The translations under genes were made by a program, and so were the position numbers. Shown piece by piece: positions 43,921 through 52,259 of a stretch of DNA of 64,000 nucleotides. The notes beneath the pieces are model-generated. The model saw only the letters and a list, made by a program, of their open reading frames with translations, made no database searches and was not told the DNA's origin. The DNA lies in contig NZ_CP054932.1 of the NCBI RefSeq assembly GCF_013364275.1, forward strand, positions 8,804,001-8,868,000. Reading direction: 5' to 3'. The first letter of the stretch is position 1; every line of letters starts with the position of its first letter. The DNA comes from Actinomadura sp. NAK00032. GTDB lineage: Bacteria > Actinomycetota > Actinomycetes > Streptosporangiales > Streptosporangiaceae.

Positions 43921-45564
43921 CGAACCGTCCGCCGCGGCGGTCACCGGAGCGCCGGCCTTGTCCATCGTGACGGCCTTGCCCGCCTCGCCCGCACCCGCGC
44001 CCGCCTTGCCCGCCGCGTCCGCGTCGGCGGGCTCCGCCAGGTCGAGGCTGTCGCGCAGCGTGACCGGCTTGAGCAGCGCCGCCGCGACGATCCCGACGAC
44101 CGCGATGGCGGTGGACACCAGGAAGATGTGCCCGGTGGCGTCGCCGTAGGCGGCCCGGACGACCTCCTTGACCGGTCCCGGCAGCGCCGCGATGTCGAGG
44201 TTGCCGGCGTCGCCGCCGCCCGCCGTCGGGTCGACGCCGAGCCGCCGCAGCCCGCTGGCGATCTTGTCGGCGACCTGGTTGGCGAGGACGGCGCCGAGCA
44301 CCGACACGCCGACCGTCCCGCCGAGGGAGCGGAAGAAGGTGACGGTCCCGCTGGCGGCGCCGATCTCGTTCAGGTGGACGGAGTTCTGCACGACGAGCAC
44401 GAGGTTCTGCATCGTCATGCCGACCCCGGCGCCGATCAGGAACATCCCGCTGCCGAGGTAGACCAGCGAAGTCTCGTGGTCGATGGTCGCCAGCATCCCG
44501 AACCCGGCGGTCAGGACGAGCGTCCCGATCACGATGTACGGCTTCACCTTGCCGGTCTTGGTGGCGAGGCGTCCGGCGACGGTGGACGCGCCGAACACGC
44601 CGAGCATCATCGGGAAGGTCAGCAGGCCCGCCTTGGTCGGGCTGTAGCCGCGTCCGATCTGGAAGTACTGGCCGAGGAAGACGGCACCGCCGAACATGGC
44701 CATGCCGACCGCGAGGCTCGCGATGATCGCGAGGGCGGTGTTGCGGCGCGCGACGATGTCCAGCGGGACGATCGGCTCGGCCGCCCGCTTCTCGACCCAC
44801 ACGGCGATCGCCAGCAGCACGACGCCGCCGCCCGCCATCGCGGCCGTCTGCCAGGACAGCCAGGCGAAGTTCTCGCCGACGAAGGTCACCCAGATGAGCA
44901 GGACGCTGACGCCGGCGGCGATCAGCGTCGCGCCCGCGTAGTCGATCTTCACGTCGGGGCGCCGCATGACCGGCAGCTTGAGGGTCTTCTGGAGCAGCGC
45001 GAACGCGACGACGGCGAACGGGACGCCGATGAAGAAGCACCAGCGCCAGCCGAGCCACGAGTCGACGATCAGCCCGCCGAGCAGCGGCCCGCCGACGGTG
45101 GCGACCGCCATCACGCCGCCGAGGTAGCCGTAGTAGCGGCCCCGGTCGCGCGGGCTGATCATCGCGGCCATGATGATCTGGACGAGGATCTGCAGCGCGC
45201 CGACGCCGAGCCCCTGCACGGCGCGGAAGAAGATGAGCTGCGCGGTGTTCTGCGCGAACCCGGAGGCGGCCGACGCCACGATGAAGATGACGACGCCCAC
45301 CTGGAGCAGCGTCTTCTTGTTGTAGAGGTCGGCGAGCTTGCCCCAGATCGGGGTACTGGCGGTGGACACCAGCAGGGTCGCGGTGACGACCCACGTGTAC
45401 TGCGACTGGCTGCCCTTGAGCGCACCGATGATCTGCGGCAGCGCGGTGGACACGACGGTGCTGCTGAGCATCGCCACGAACAGCACCAGCAGCAGGCCGC
45501 TGAGCGCTTCTAGGACCTGCCGGTGCGTCATCTGCGCAGGTCTGGTCGGGGCAGGAACGGTCAA
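43906..45564 (-). CDS. MFS exporter, EmrB/QacA (DHA2) type
   Basis: Major facilitator of 552 residues with 14 predicted helices. 'LFVAMLSSTVVSTALPQIIG' in helix 1 and 'GKLADLYNKKTLLQVGVV' (motif A) identify the DHA2 drug:H+ antiporter group. The C-terminal ~45 residues are Ala/Gly-rich and cytoplasmic. The start is TTG 45564, with GGAGGCG 5 nt upstream; ATG 45531 is a possible internal start. The divergent TetR gene at 45684 probably represses it through the quasi-palindrome between them, a classic inducible efflux pair. Confidence 0.9.
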   Translation of the reverse strand: MTVPAPTRPAQMTHRQVLEALSGLLLVLFVAMLSSTVVSTALPQIIGALKGSQSQYTWVVTATLLVSTASTPIWGKLADLYNKKTLLQVGVVIFIVASAASGFAQNTAQLIFFRAVQGLGVGALQILVQIIMAAMISPRDRGRYYGYLGGVMAVATVGGPLLGGLIVDSWLGWRWCFFIGVPFAVVAFALLQKTLKLPVMRRPDVKIDYAGATLIAAGVSVLLIWVTFVGENFAWLSWQTAAMAGGGVVLLAIAVWVEKRAAEPIVPLDIVARRNTALAIIASLAVGMAMFGGAVFLGQYFQIGRGYSPTKAGLLTFPMMLGVFGASTVAGRLATKTGKVKPYIVIGTLVLTAGFGMLATIDHETSLVYLGSGMFLIGAGVGMTMQNLVLVVQNSVHLNEIGAASGTVTFFRSLGGTVGVSVLGAVLANQVADKIASGLRRLGVDPTAGGGDAGNLDIAALPGPVKEVVRAAYGDATGHIFLVSTAIAVVGIVAAALLKPVTLRDSLDLAEPADADAAGKAGAGAGEAGKAVTMDKAGAPVTAAADGSLSGS

Positions 45565-45630
45565 GAGACGCCTCCGCGAGAAAGTTGGGAACGAGGCTTC
45601 AACCCCGTCGCCCCGGACTCTTATTCCCAG

Positions 45631-45648
45631 TGGGCAAATTTTCTCACA
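45631..45648. promoter_or_regulatory. Candidate TetR operator between MFS and TetR genes
   Basis: GTGGGCAAA / TTTTCTCAC is an 18-bp quasi-palindrome (seven of nine positions pair) in an AT-rich patch of the divergent intergenic region, 36 bp before the TetR ATG and 67 bp before the MFS TTG. It is the only such site there, so a likely binding site for the TetR protein. Confidence 0.6.
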
Positions 45649-45683
45649 GAGCAGTATTTGAAGGTGGGTAGGCTGGACGCACC

Positions 45684-46352
45684 ATGGAGAGCACCGGTGG
45701 GCTGCGCGAACACAAGGGCGGACTGCGCGAGGGCGGACGCCCCGGGGCGCAGGGCGGGTGGCCCGAGCCGCGAGGCGGCCTCCGCGAGCGCAAGAAGGAG
45801 GCGACGCGCCGCGCCCTGCACGAGGCCGCGATGCGCCTCTCCGTCGAGCACGGCCTGGACGAGGTCACCGTCGAGGCCATCGCCGACGCCGCCGGCGTGT
45901 CCCGCCGCACCTTCTCCAACTACTTCGGCGGCAAGGAGGAGGCCCTCCTCTACGGCGGCGAGCAGCGGATGCGCGCCCTGCTGGAGGAGTTCGCGACACG
46001 CCCGGACGACGAGACGTCCTGGACGGCGCTGCGGGCGACGTGGCGGCTCGTCCACGAGCGGTTCGGCGACCTCGACCCGCAGTGGGCGGCGCAGGTCCGG
46101 CTCGCCCGCAACCACCCGTCCGTGCTGGCCCGGCAGCTCGCCCACTACGCCGAGTTCGAGCGGGCCCTCACCGAGCTGATCGCCGCCCGGGACGGCCTCC
46201 CGTCCGCCGGCCTCCGCCACCGCGTCATGGCGGGCGCCTTCATGACCGCGCTCCGCGTCGCGTCCGTGACCTGGACCGAGGAGCCCTCCACCCGCTCCCT
46301 CGCCGAGGTGGTCGAGGAGGCCCTGGCCGAGGTCGCCCGCGAGTACCGCTAA
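45684..46352 (+). CDS. TetR-family repressor of the adjacent MFS pump
   Basis: Regulator of 222 residues. The HTH ('VTVEAIADAAGVSRRTFSNY', about residues 62-81) is preceded by an unusually long, low-complexity tail with three GGLRE repeats ('GGLREHKGGLREGG'), whose DNA repeats a CGGACTGCGCGAG-like word. The C-terminal part is a helical ligand domain. Divergent orientation to the DHA2 exporter suggests drug-responsive repression of that pump. Its stop overlaps the convergent peptidase gene by 4 bases. Confidence 0.88.
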   Translation: MESTGGLREHKGGLREGGRPGAQGGWPEPRGGLRERKKEATRRALHEAAMRLSVEHGLDEVTVEAIADAAGVSRRTFSNYFGGKEEALLYGGEQRMRALLEEFATRPDDETSWTALRATWRLVHERFGDLDPQWAAQVRLARNHPSVLARQLAHYAEFERALTELIAARDGLPSAGLRHRVMAGAFMTALRVASVTWTEEPSTRSLAEVVEEALAEVAREYR

Positions 46353-47617
46353 CCGGCGCTCTCCGCGAGCTCGGTGGGGTGCAGGTCCCCGGTGAGCAGC
46401 CGCCGCGCCCGCGCCCACCGGTCGGGGCCGTCCAGCCAGGCCCGGACGAGCCGCCATCCGTGGTAGTAGGCGTAGAGGTAGGGGTTGCCTCCCGGCACCA
46501 TGACGAGCGGTATCGCGGCGGCCGCCTCGACCTCCCCGAGCAGTGCCCAGCGCACCAGGTAGTCGCGGACCTCGCGGTCCGGCCGCCCCTCGGCGGCCAT
46601 CAGCGTGGCGTTGGGCCAGACGCCCCACAGCAGGTTCGCCGCGCGGTGCAGGGCGGCGACCTCCCCGGGGTCCCGGCCGAGGACGTTCCGGGAGAGCCAT
46701 TCCCGGGCCTCGTCCCCGGGGAAGACGAGTTCCTCAGCCGCCAGCCCCAGCCCCTCGCTGAGGACGCCCTGCGGTGAGAGCAGGAACCAGACCCGTCGTT
46801 CGAGCCGTCCGGGCAGGTGGATCTCCTTGAGCACCGCTTCGGCGATATGCCCCGGATGCCCCTCGTGGGCCACGACGTACAGCAGGTCGGCCAGGTTGAA
46901 CGGGACATCGCGGTTGATGTGGATGGTGGAGGACCTCCCGCCCGCGTACTCGCCCGCCGCATGGAACGGCACGTCGGACACGAGCCGGCACGTGACGGTC
47001 TCGTCCTCGGGCAGCGGGACGATCCGGGAGGTGCGGGCCCGGGTCTCGGTGACCGCGCGGCCGACGAGCGCGGGGAGCCGGTCGACCTCGTCGAGCCGGT
47101 GGGTGTCGCGCCAGGCCGCCCGCCGCTCGGCGAGCGACCCGCCGGGGGTGCCCGGCGGGAGCGCCGCGTCGAGCATCTCGTGCGCCTCGGCGAACACCGC
47201 CTCCGGCACCCGCTCCGCCTCGATGCCCAGGCATTCGCGGACGTACTCCGGCAGCGCGGTCGGCGCGCCCGCGAGCCGCCGCGCCACCGCCCGCAGCGCC
47301 CGCACCTGCCCGGCCAGATAGTCGGCACGGCGGTCGGCACGGCGGTCGGCAGCGCGGGTGGCATGGTCGGCGGCGCGGGTGGCATGGTCGGCGGCGCGGT
47401 GGGCGGCGCGGGCGGGTTCGGACGGCAGGTCGTCCAGAAGCGCGTCCGCGTCCTCGGCGAGCCGGGCGGGCGGGACCGGCTCCTCCGCCGCGACCGCCTC
47501 CCGCCATCCGGCCGGGCCCCGGTAGACCAGCGCCAGCCCGCTGCTGTTCGGCCCGTCCGCGGCTCGGGCGACCCGCAGTGCCAGCAGCGCGTAGGAACGC
47601 AGCCATTCGTCGTCCAT
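46349..47617 (-). CDS. HEGxPGH putative zinc metallopeptidase (DUF885-like)
   Basis: Cytoplasmic protein of 422 residues with the sequence 'YVVAHEGHPGHIAEAVLKE' near residue 235, matching the HExxxxH-like 'HE(A/G)xPGH' active site of DUF885-type and related metallopeptidases, and a downstream 'LSEGLGLAAEELVFP' that may supply the third ligand. Overall similarity to well-studied peptidases is weak. Residues 95-120 are a repeat (AADHATR twice, RADRRAD), encoded by 21- and 12-bp tandem repeats. GGAAG precedes ATG 47617. The divergent TetR gene probably regulates it. Confidence 0.75.
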   Translation of the reverse strand: MDDEWLRSYALLALRVARAADGPNSSGLALVYRGPAGWREAVAAEEPVPPARLAEDADALLDDLPSEPARAAHRAADHATRAADHATRAADRRADRRADYLAGQVRALRAVARRLAGAPTALPEYVRECLGIEAERVPEAVFAEAHEMLDAALPPGTPGGSLAERRAAWRDTHRLDEVDRLPALVGRAVTETRARTSRIVPLPEDETVTCRLVSDVPFHAAGEYAGGRSSTIHINRDVPFNLADLLYVVAHEGHPGHIAEAVLKEIHLPGRLERRVWFLLSPQGVLSEGLGLAAEELVFPGDEAREWLSRNVLGRDPGEVAALHRAANLLWGVWPNATLMAAEGRPDREVRDYLVRWALLGEVEAAAAIPLVMVPGGNPYLYAYYHGWRLVRAWLDGPDRWARARRLLTGDLHPTELAESAG

Positions 47618-47666
47618 GTCGGCTTCCTTCCGCCAGAGGGGTTCCGCGGTCGAGGCCAAGCTAGCC

Positions 47667-47685
47667 GTACGGTTTTCCGTACACT
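47667..47685. promoter_or_regulatory. Operator palindrome between peptidase and TetR genes
   Basis: Perfect inverted repeat GTACGG-TTTT-CCGTAC at 47667-47682. A -10-like TACACT (47680-47685) overlaps its right arm for the plus-strand gene. It lies about 50 bp from the peptidase start and is a likely site for the TetR protein to control both genes. Confidence 0.75.
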
Positions 47686-47751
47686 GCACGGACGGAGGTG
47701 AGCACGGACGGAGACGGCACGGGGGCAGATGGCACGGGGCAGACGGCACGG

Positions 47752-48447
47752 ATGGAGGCGGCACGGATGGACTCGGTCTGGTTTCGCGGCGCGGAACGTC
47801 CGCGCAAGCCCCGGCTGTCGCGCGAGCGGATCGTCGCGGCGGCGGTCGCGCTGCTGGACGCCGAGGGCGTGGACGGCTTCTCGATGCGGCGGCTCGCCGC
47901 CCGGCTCGGCGCCGGGACCATGTCGCTGTACGAGTACGTCGCCGCCAAGGAGGACGTCCTCGATCTGGCCCTGGACGCCGCCATCGCCGAGATCGAGCCG
48001 GTGCCGGACGAGACCGGCGGCTGGCGGGACGTCGTCGCCGCGCACATGGCTCGCGGGCGGGAGGTCATGCTCCGCCACCCGTGGGTGCCCGCCCTGATGG
48101 GGACGAGACCGCTGCTGGGCCCCGGTTCCCTGGCCCGCTCCGAGCGCGTGTTCGCCGCGCTCCACCGGGCGGGCCTGTCGGGACCGGAGCTCACCGCGGC
48201 CGTGAGCGCGGTCAGCGGCTACCTGCACGGGTTCGTCGCCGAGGAGTCGGCATGGCGCGCCCGGTTCCGCGACCCGGCCGCGGAGGCGGAGCTGCGGGAG
48301 CGGGCCGGAGAGCTGGTCCGGCGGGGCGCCGCCGACTACCCGACGCTCGCCGCCCACATGGACGCCGGGGGAACCGACTTCGACGCGGGGTTCGAGCTCG
48401 GCCTGTCGATCGTCCTGGACGGGATCGCGGCGCGGCTCCCCGCCTGA
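47752..48447 (+). CDS. TetR-family regulator
   Basis: Regulator of about 231 residues. HTH 'FSMRRLAARLGAGTMSLYEY' lies within the first 60 residues after a 'LSRERIVAAAVALLDAEGVDG' helix 1, and the C-terminal domain resembles TetR_C of the TetR-class antibiotic repressors ('GYLHGFVAEE'). Starts are ambiguous: GTG 47698, ATG 47752 or ATG 47767; the sequence in between is a GACGGCACGG-type repeat, so I use 47752. It probably binds the palindrome upstream and controls the divergent peptidase gene. The stop lies in a 24-nt repeat. Confidence 0.85.
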   Translation: MEAARMDSVWFRGAERPRKPRLSRERIVAAAVALLDAEGVDGFSMRRLAARLGAGTMSLYEYVAAKEDVLDLALDAAIAEIEPVPDETGGWRDVVAAHMARGREVMLRHPWVPALMGTRPLLGPGSLARSERVFAALHRAGLSGPELTAAVSAVSGYLHGFVAEESAWRARFRDPAAEAELRERAGELVRRGAADYPTLAAHMDAGGTDFDAGFELGLSIVLDGIAARLPA

Positions 48448-48500
48448 TCCCGGCCGCAGCGCCCCGCCTGATCCCGGCCGCAGCGCTCCGTCTGATCCCC
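48438..48500. repeat. 24-bp tandem repeat spanning the TetR stop codon
   Basis: CCCCGCCTGATCCCGGCCGC-AGCG is present twice and in part a third time. The TetR stop TGA (48445) and the TGAs at 48469 and 48493 are 24 nt apart and in the same frame, matching the behaviour of the repeats at 35582, 36929 and 43870. Confidence 0.9.
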
Positions 48501-48519
48501 GGCAGCGGCTCCCGGTCGG

Positions 48520-50253
48520 TCAGGGGCGGGGGATGTTGCGCAGGTTGCTGCGCGCCAGGTCGAGCATCTTGCCGACGCCCCCGGTGAGGACGGTCTTGCC
48601 CGCCGACAGCGCGAACCCCTTCACCTGCTCCGGCGTGATGTGCGGCGGGATGGACAGGGCGTTCGGGTCGGTGACGACGTCCAGCAGGTACGGGCCGGGC
48701 GAGGCGAGGGCCCGCTCCATCACCGTGCGGACGTCGGTCGGGCGCTCCACCCGCGCCGACTCGATCCCCATCGCCGCCGCGACGGCCGCGTAGTCGACGG
48801 GCTCGTGGTCGGTCTCGAACGCGGGGAAGCCGTCCACCATCATCTCCAGGCGCACCATGCCGAGCGACGCGTTGTTGAAAACGATGATCTTCACGGGGAC
48901 GCGGTGGAGCTTCACGGTGAGCAGCTCGCCGAGCAGCATGCCGAGGCCGCCGTCGCCGGAGAGCGACACGACCTGGCGTCCGGGCGCGCCGTACTGGGCG
49001 CCGATGGCGTGCGGCAGCGCGTTGGCCATGGAGCCGTGCACGAACGACCCCATCACGCGACGGCGTCCGTTTGGGGTGAGGTAGCGGGCGGCCCACACGT
49101 TGCACATGCCGGTGTCAACGGTGAATATCGCGTCGTCGGCGGCGAGGTCGTCCAGGACGCTGGCGACGAACTCGGGATGGATCGGAATGTGCTTCTCGAT
49201 GTCGCGCGTGTAGGCGGAGACGACGTTCTCCAGAGCGCGCGCGTGGCGGTGCAGCATGTCGTCCAGATAGGACTGGTCGTGCTTCTGCTCTACCTGGTCC
49301 ATGACGAGCCTCAGCGTCTCGCCCACATCGCCATGGACGGCCAGGTCGAGCGGGGTGCGCCGCCCCAGTTTCGCCGGGTCGTCGTCCACCTGGATGGTGT
49401 TCTTGCCGGGCAGGAACGGGTCGTACGGGAAGTCGGTGCCCAGCAGCAGGACGAGGTCGGCGGCCTGCATCGCCTCGTAGCAGGCGCCATAGCCCAAGAG
49501 CCCGCTCATGCCGACGTCGAAGGGGTTGTCGTACTGGATCCACTCCTTGCCGCGCAGCGCGTGCCCGACCGGCGACAGCAGCCTGTGCGCCAGCTCCATC
49601 ACCTCGGCGTGCGCGTCCTTCACGCCGGAGCCGCAGAACAGCATCGGCCTGCGCGCCCGGTTCAGCGCCGCGGCGAGCTGTGCGACCTGGTCGGACGGCG
49701 GCCGGACGATCCCCTTCCGGACGAGGAAGTCGTGCTCCCCGGTCGGTGCCGCCGCGTCCTTGCCGGCGGTGTCGCCCGGCATCGTCAGCACCGCGACGCC
49801 GCCGTGCCCGATCGCGTGCTGGATCGCCGTCCGCAGGATGCGCGGCATCTGCTCCGGCGTGACGATCTGCTCGCAGTAGTGGCTGCACTCGGTGAACAGC
49901 CGCTCGGGATGCGTCTCCTGGAAGTAACCGCTGCCGATCTGGACGCTCGGGATCTGCGACGCCAGCGCCAGCACCGGCGCCCCCGACCGGTGCGCGTCGT
50001 AGAGGCCCTGGACCAGGTGCGTGTTGCCGGGTCCGCAACTGCCCGCGCACACCGCGAGCCGCCCGGTCGTCTGCGCCTCGGCCGCCGCCGCGAACGCCCC
50101 CGCCTCCTCGTTGCGGACGTGCACCCAGTCGATGCCGGGTGTCCGGCGGATGGCGTCCACGATCGGGTTGAGGCTGTCGCCCACCACCCCGTAGACGCGC
50201 CGCACGCCGGCCTGCCGCAGCACCTCGATGAACTGGTCGGCGACGGTCGCCAT
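48520..50253 (-). CDS. poxB: Pyruvate dehydrogenase (quinone), PoxB-type
   Basis: Thiamine-diphosphate enzyme of 577 residues that oxidises pyruvate to acetate and CO2, passing electrons through FAD to a membrane quinone. Features: catalytic Glu50 in 'HVRNEEAGAFAAAAE', 'CAGSCGPGNTHLVQGLYDAH', the central FAD-binding domain, and the ThDP motif 'GDGGLGMLLGELLTVK' followed by 'NNASLGMVRLEM' at about 427-455. The domain order (Pyr, FAD, PP) and length match PoxB/acetolactate-synthase relatives, with PoxB the better fit. A ribosome binding site AGGGGAGG precedes ATG 50253. Divergent from the MarR gene at 50400. Confidence 0.92.
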   Translation of the reverse strand: MATVADQFIEVLRQAGVRRVYGVVGDSLNPIVDAIRRTPGIDWVHVRNEEAGAFAAAAEAQTTGRLAVCAGSCGPGNTHLVQGLYDAHRSGAPVLALASQIPSVQIGSGYFQETHPERLFTECSHYCEQIVTPEQMPRILRTAIQHAIGHGGVAVLTMPGDTAGKDAAAPTGEHDFLVRKGIVRPPSDQVAQLAAALNRARRPMLFCGSGVKDAHAEVMELAHRLLSPVGHALRGKEWIQYDNPFDVGMSGLLGYGACYEAMQAADLVLLLGTDFPYDPFLPGKNTIQVDDDPAKLGRRTPLDLAVHGDVGETLRLVMDQVEQKHDQSYLDDMLHRHARALENVVSAYTRDIEKHIPIHPEFVASVLDDLAADDAIFTVDTGMCNVWAARYLTPNGRRRVMGSFVHGSMANALPHAIGAQYGAPGRQVVSLSGDGGLGMLLGELLTVKLHRVPVKIIVFNNASLGMVRLEMMVDGFPAFETDHEPVDYAAVAAAMGIESARVERPTDVRTVMERALASPGPYLLDVVTDPNALSIPPHITPEQVKGFALSAGKTVLTGGVGKMLDLARSNLRNIPRP

Positions 50254-50344
50254 GCGTGCCTCCCCTGTGGTGTTCCCGTGGTGTTCCCGCTCCCCGCTCC
50301 GGGAAATGCCCGATGATCTCCCCCTGACACCCGGCCACCGGCCG

Positions 50345-50361
50345 GGTTAAATAGTCAAACC
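50345..50361. promoter_or_regulatory. Candidate MarR operator before MarR/PoxB
   Basis: GGTTAA-6 nt-AAACC, with the wider sequence GGTTAAATAGTCAAACC, resembles the perfect site at 51008 and lies 39 bp upstream of the MarR ATG. It could mediate MarR autoregulation. Match is partial, so confidence is modest. Confidence 0.5.
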
Positions 50362-50399
50362 ATGAACCGGATGTGGGCGCGGGTGGGATGTGGGGCGCG

Positions 50400-50927
50400 A
50401 TGGATGAGCGGGACGATCTCGGCTTCTGGACGTTCGTCGACCTCGCGGGCCGGCGGCTGGCGGAGGAGTTCGGCTTCCCCGACCGCCTCGCGACCCGGCT
50501 GCTGCTGACCCTGAACCGGGCGTCCGCGATCGTCACCTACGACCTGGAGTCGACGGTGCACCGGCCGCGCGGGCACTCCTGGGCCGGGTTCCGGCTGCTG
50601 TTCGTGACCTGGCTCGCCGGTCCACTGGAGCCGGGCCGGGCCGCGACACTCGCCGGGATGAGCCGCGCCGCCGTCTCCAACCTGGCGAAGACGCTGGTCG
50701 CGGACGGGATGATGGACCGGACGCCCGGCGAGCGCGACGGCCGGTCGGTGATCCTGTCGCTGACCGACAAGGGCCGCGCGGCGATGCTGGAGATCTTCGC
50801 CGAGCAGCACGCGCGGGAGCGGCAGTGGGCCGGGACGCTGACCGAGACCGAGCAGCGGATGCTGATCATGCTGCTGGACAAGCTCATCGCGGGCCGGACG
50901 TCCTTCGACGCCCGCGAGCGCAGCTGA
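50400..50927 (+). CDS. MarR-family regulator, probably of homogentisate genes
   Basis: Regulator of about 175 residues with a winged HTH ('AATLAGMSRAAVSNLAKTLV' then wing 'RTPGERDGRSVILSLTDKG') and helical dimerisation ends, the classic MarR layout. ATG 50400 is selected over 50373 as the more typical start ('MDERDDLGFW'). It lies 111 bp upstream of hmgA and its operon carries the palindrome GTTAA-TGCG-TTAAC directly in front, so it most likely represses homogentisate catabolism and is relieved by a pathway intermediate. Confidence 0.85.
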   Translation: MDERDDLGFWTFVDLAGRRLAEEFGFPDRLATRLLLTLNRASAIVTYDLESTVHRPRGHSWAGFRLLFVTWLAGPLEPGRAATLAGMSRAAVSNLAKTLVADGMMDRTPGERDGRSVILSLTDKGRAAMLEIFAEQHARERQWAGTLTETEQRMLIMLLDKLIAGRTSFDARERS

Positions 50928-51007
50928 CCCCGCCGCCCACCCCCTCGCCGTGACCGGGTTAGGCCCTTCCCTGAACGGAAGAACAGCCGTAAGGTCGGCA
51001 GAAAGTA

Positions 51008-51021
51008 GTTAATGCGTTAAC
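51008..51021 (+). promoter_or_regulatory. MarR-type operator in front of hmgA
   Basis: Perfect palindrome GTTAA-TGCG-TTAAC, 17 bp upstream of the hmgA ATG and immediately before its GGAGG ribosome binding site. Size and AT-rich arms fit MarR operators; the position would block transcription or initiation. Confidence 0.8.
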
Positions 51022-51038
51022 CATCGGAGGCGATGGAC

Positions 51039-52259
51039 ATGGCCCACTACCAACGGGTCGGCCACGTGCCGCCGAAGCGCCACACCCAGCACCGGCACAG
51101 CGACCACGGGGACGGCGACCACGGGGACGGCGGAGGGCGGCTCTACTTCGAGGAACTGATGGGCGAGGAGGGGTTCTCGTCCGATTCGTCCCTCCTCTAC
51201 CACCGGGAGATCCCGTCCGCGATCACCGATTCCCGGACCTGGGACGTCCCCGACGCGACGACGGCCCCCAACCACCCGCTCAAGCCGCGCCACCTGAAGC
51301 TGCACGAGCTGTTCCCCAAGGAGACCTGGGCGGACACCGACGTCGTCACCGGCCGCCGGGTGATCCTCGGCAACAACGACGTGCGCCTGTCCTACGTCGT
51401 GTCGTCCGCCGCCTCGCCGCTGTACCGCAACTCGACCGGCGACGAGATCGTCTACATCGAGTCGGGCACGGCCACGGTCGAGACGGTCTTCGGCACGCTG
51501 TCCGCGCGGCAGGGCGACTACGTCATCATTCCGACGTCCACCACGCACCGCTGGCTGCCGATCGGTGACGAGCCCCTGCGCGCCTACGCGATCGAGGCGA
51601 CCGGGCACATCGCGCCGCCCAAGCGCTACTTGTCCCGCTACGGGCAGTTCCTGGAGAACGCACCGTACTGCGAGCGCGATCTGCACGGCCCGTCCGAGCC
51701 GCTCCTGTCCGACGAGACCGACGTCGAGGTCCTGGTCAAGCACCGCACCTCGCGCGGCATCGTCGGCACCCGCATGACCTACGCGCGGCACCCCTTCGAC
51801 GTGGTCGGGTGGGACGGCTGCCTGTACCCGTTCACCTTCAGCGTCCACGACTTCGAACCGATCACGGGCCGCGTCCACCAGCCGCCGCCCGTCCACCAGG
51901 TGTTCGAGGGCCACAACTTCGTCGTGTGCAACTTCGTGCCGCGCAAGGTGGACTACCACCCGCTGTCGATCCCGGTGCCGTACTACCACTCCAACGTCGA
52001 CTCCGACGAGATCATGTTCTACTGCGGCGGGAACTACGAGGCGCGCAAGGGCTCCGGCATCGGCCAGGGCTCGGTCTCCGTCCACCCCGGCGGTCTCGCG
52101 CACGGCCCGCAGCCCGGCGCCTACGAGCGCAGCATCGGCGTCGAGTTCTTCGACGAACTGGCGGTCATGGTCGACACCTTCCACCCGCTCGAACTCGGTG
52201 AAGGCGGGCTGGCCTGCGAAGACTCCGCCTACGCGTGGACCTGGGCGAGGCGGCGATGA
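51039..52259 (+). CDS. hmgA: Homogentisate 1,2-dioxygenase
   Basis: Fe(II) ring-cleaving enzyme of about 406 residues in tyrosine/phenylalanine catabolism: homogentisate + O2 to maleylacetoacetate. Recognised from 'YIESGTATVETVFGTLSARQ', 'DYVIIPTSTTHRW', 'HQVFEGHNFVVCNFVPRKVD' and 'YHSNVDSDEIMFYCGGNYEA', which hold the iron-binding His/Glu positions. ATG 51039 gives GGAGG 9 nt upstream; ATG 51033 is too close. Residues 18-33 carry a His/Asp/Gly insertion (HSDHGDGDHGDGG), encoded by a 15-bp duplication and unusual for the family. The stop overlaps the next start. Confidence 0.95.
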   Translation: MAHYQRVGHVPPKRHTQHRHSDHGDGDHGDGGGRLYFEELMGEEGFSSDSSLLYHREIPSAITDSRTWDVPDATTAPNHPLKPRHLKLHELFPKETWADTDVVTGRRVILGNNDVRLSYVVSSAASPLYRNSTGDEIVYIESGTATVETVFGTLSARQGDYVIIPTSTTHRWLPIGDEPLRAYAIEATGHIAPPKRYLSRYGQFLENAPYCERDLHGPSEPLLSDETDVEVLVKHRTSRGIVGTRMTYARHPFDVVGWDGCLYPFTFSVHDFEPITGRVHQPPPVHQVFEGHNFVVCNFVPRKVDYHPLSIPVPYYHSNVDSDEIMFYCGGNYEARKGSGIGQGSVSVHPGGLAHGPQPGAYERSIGVEFFDELAVMVDTFHPLELGEGGLACEDSAYAWTWARRR

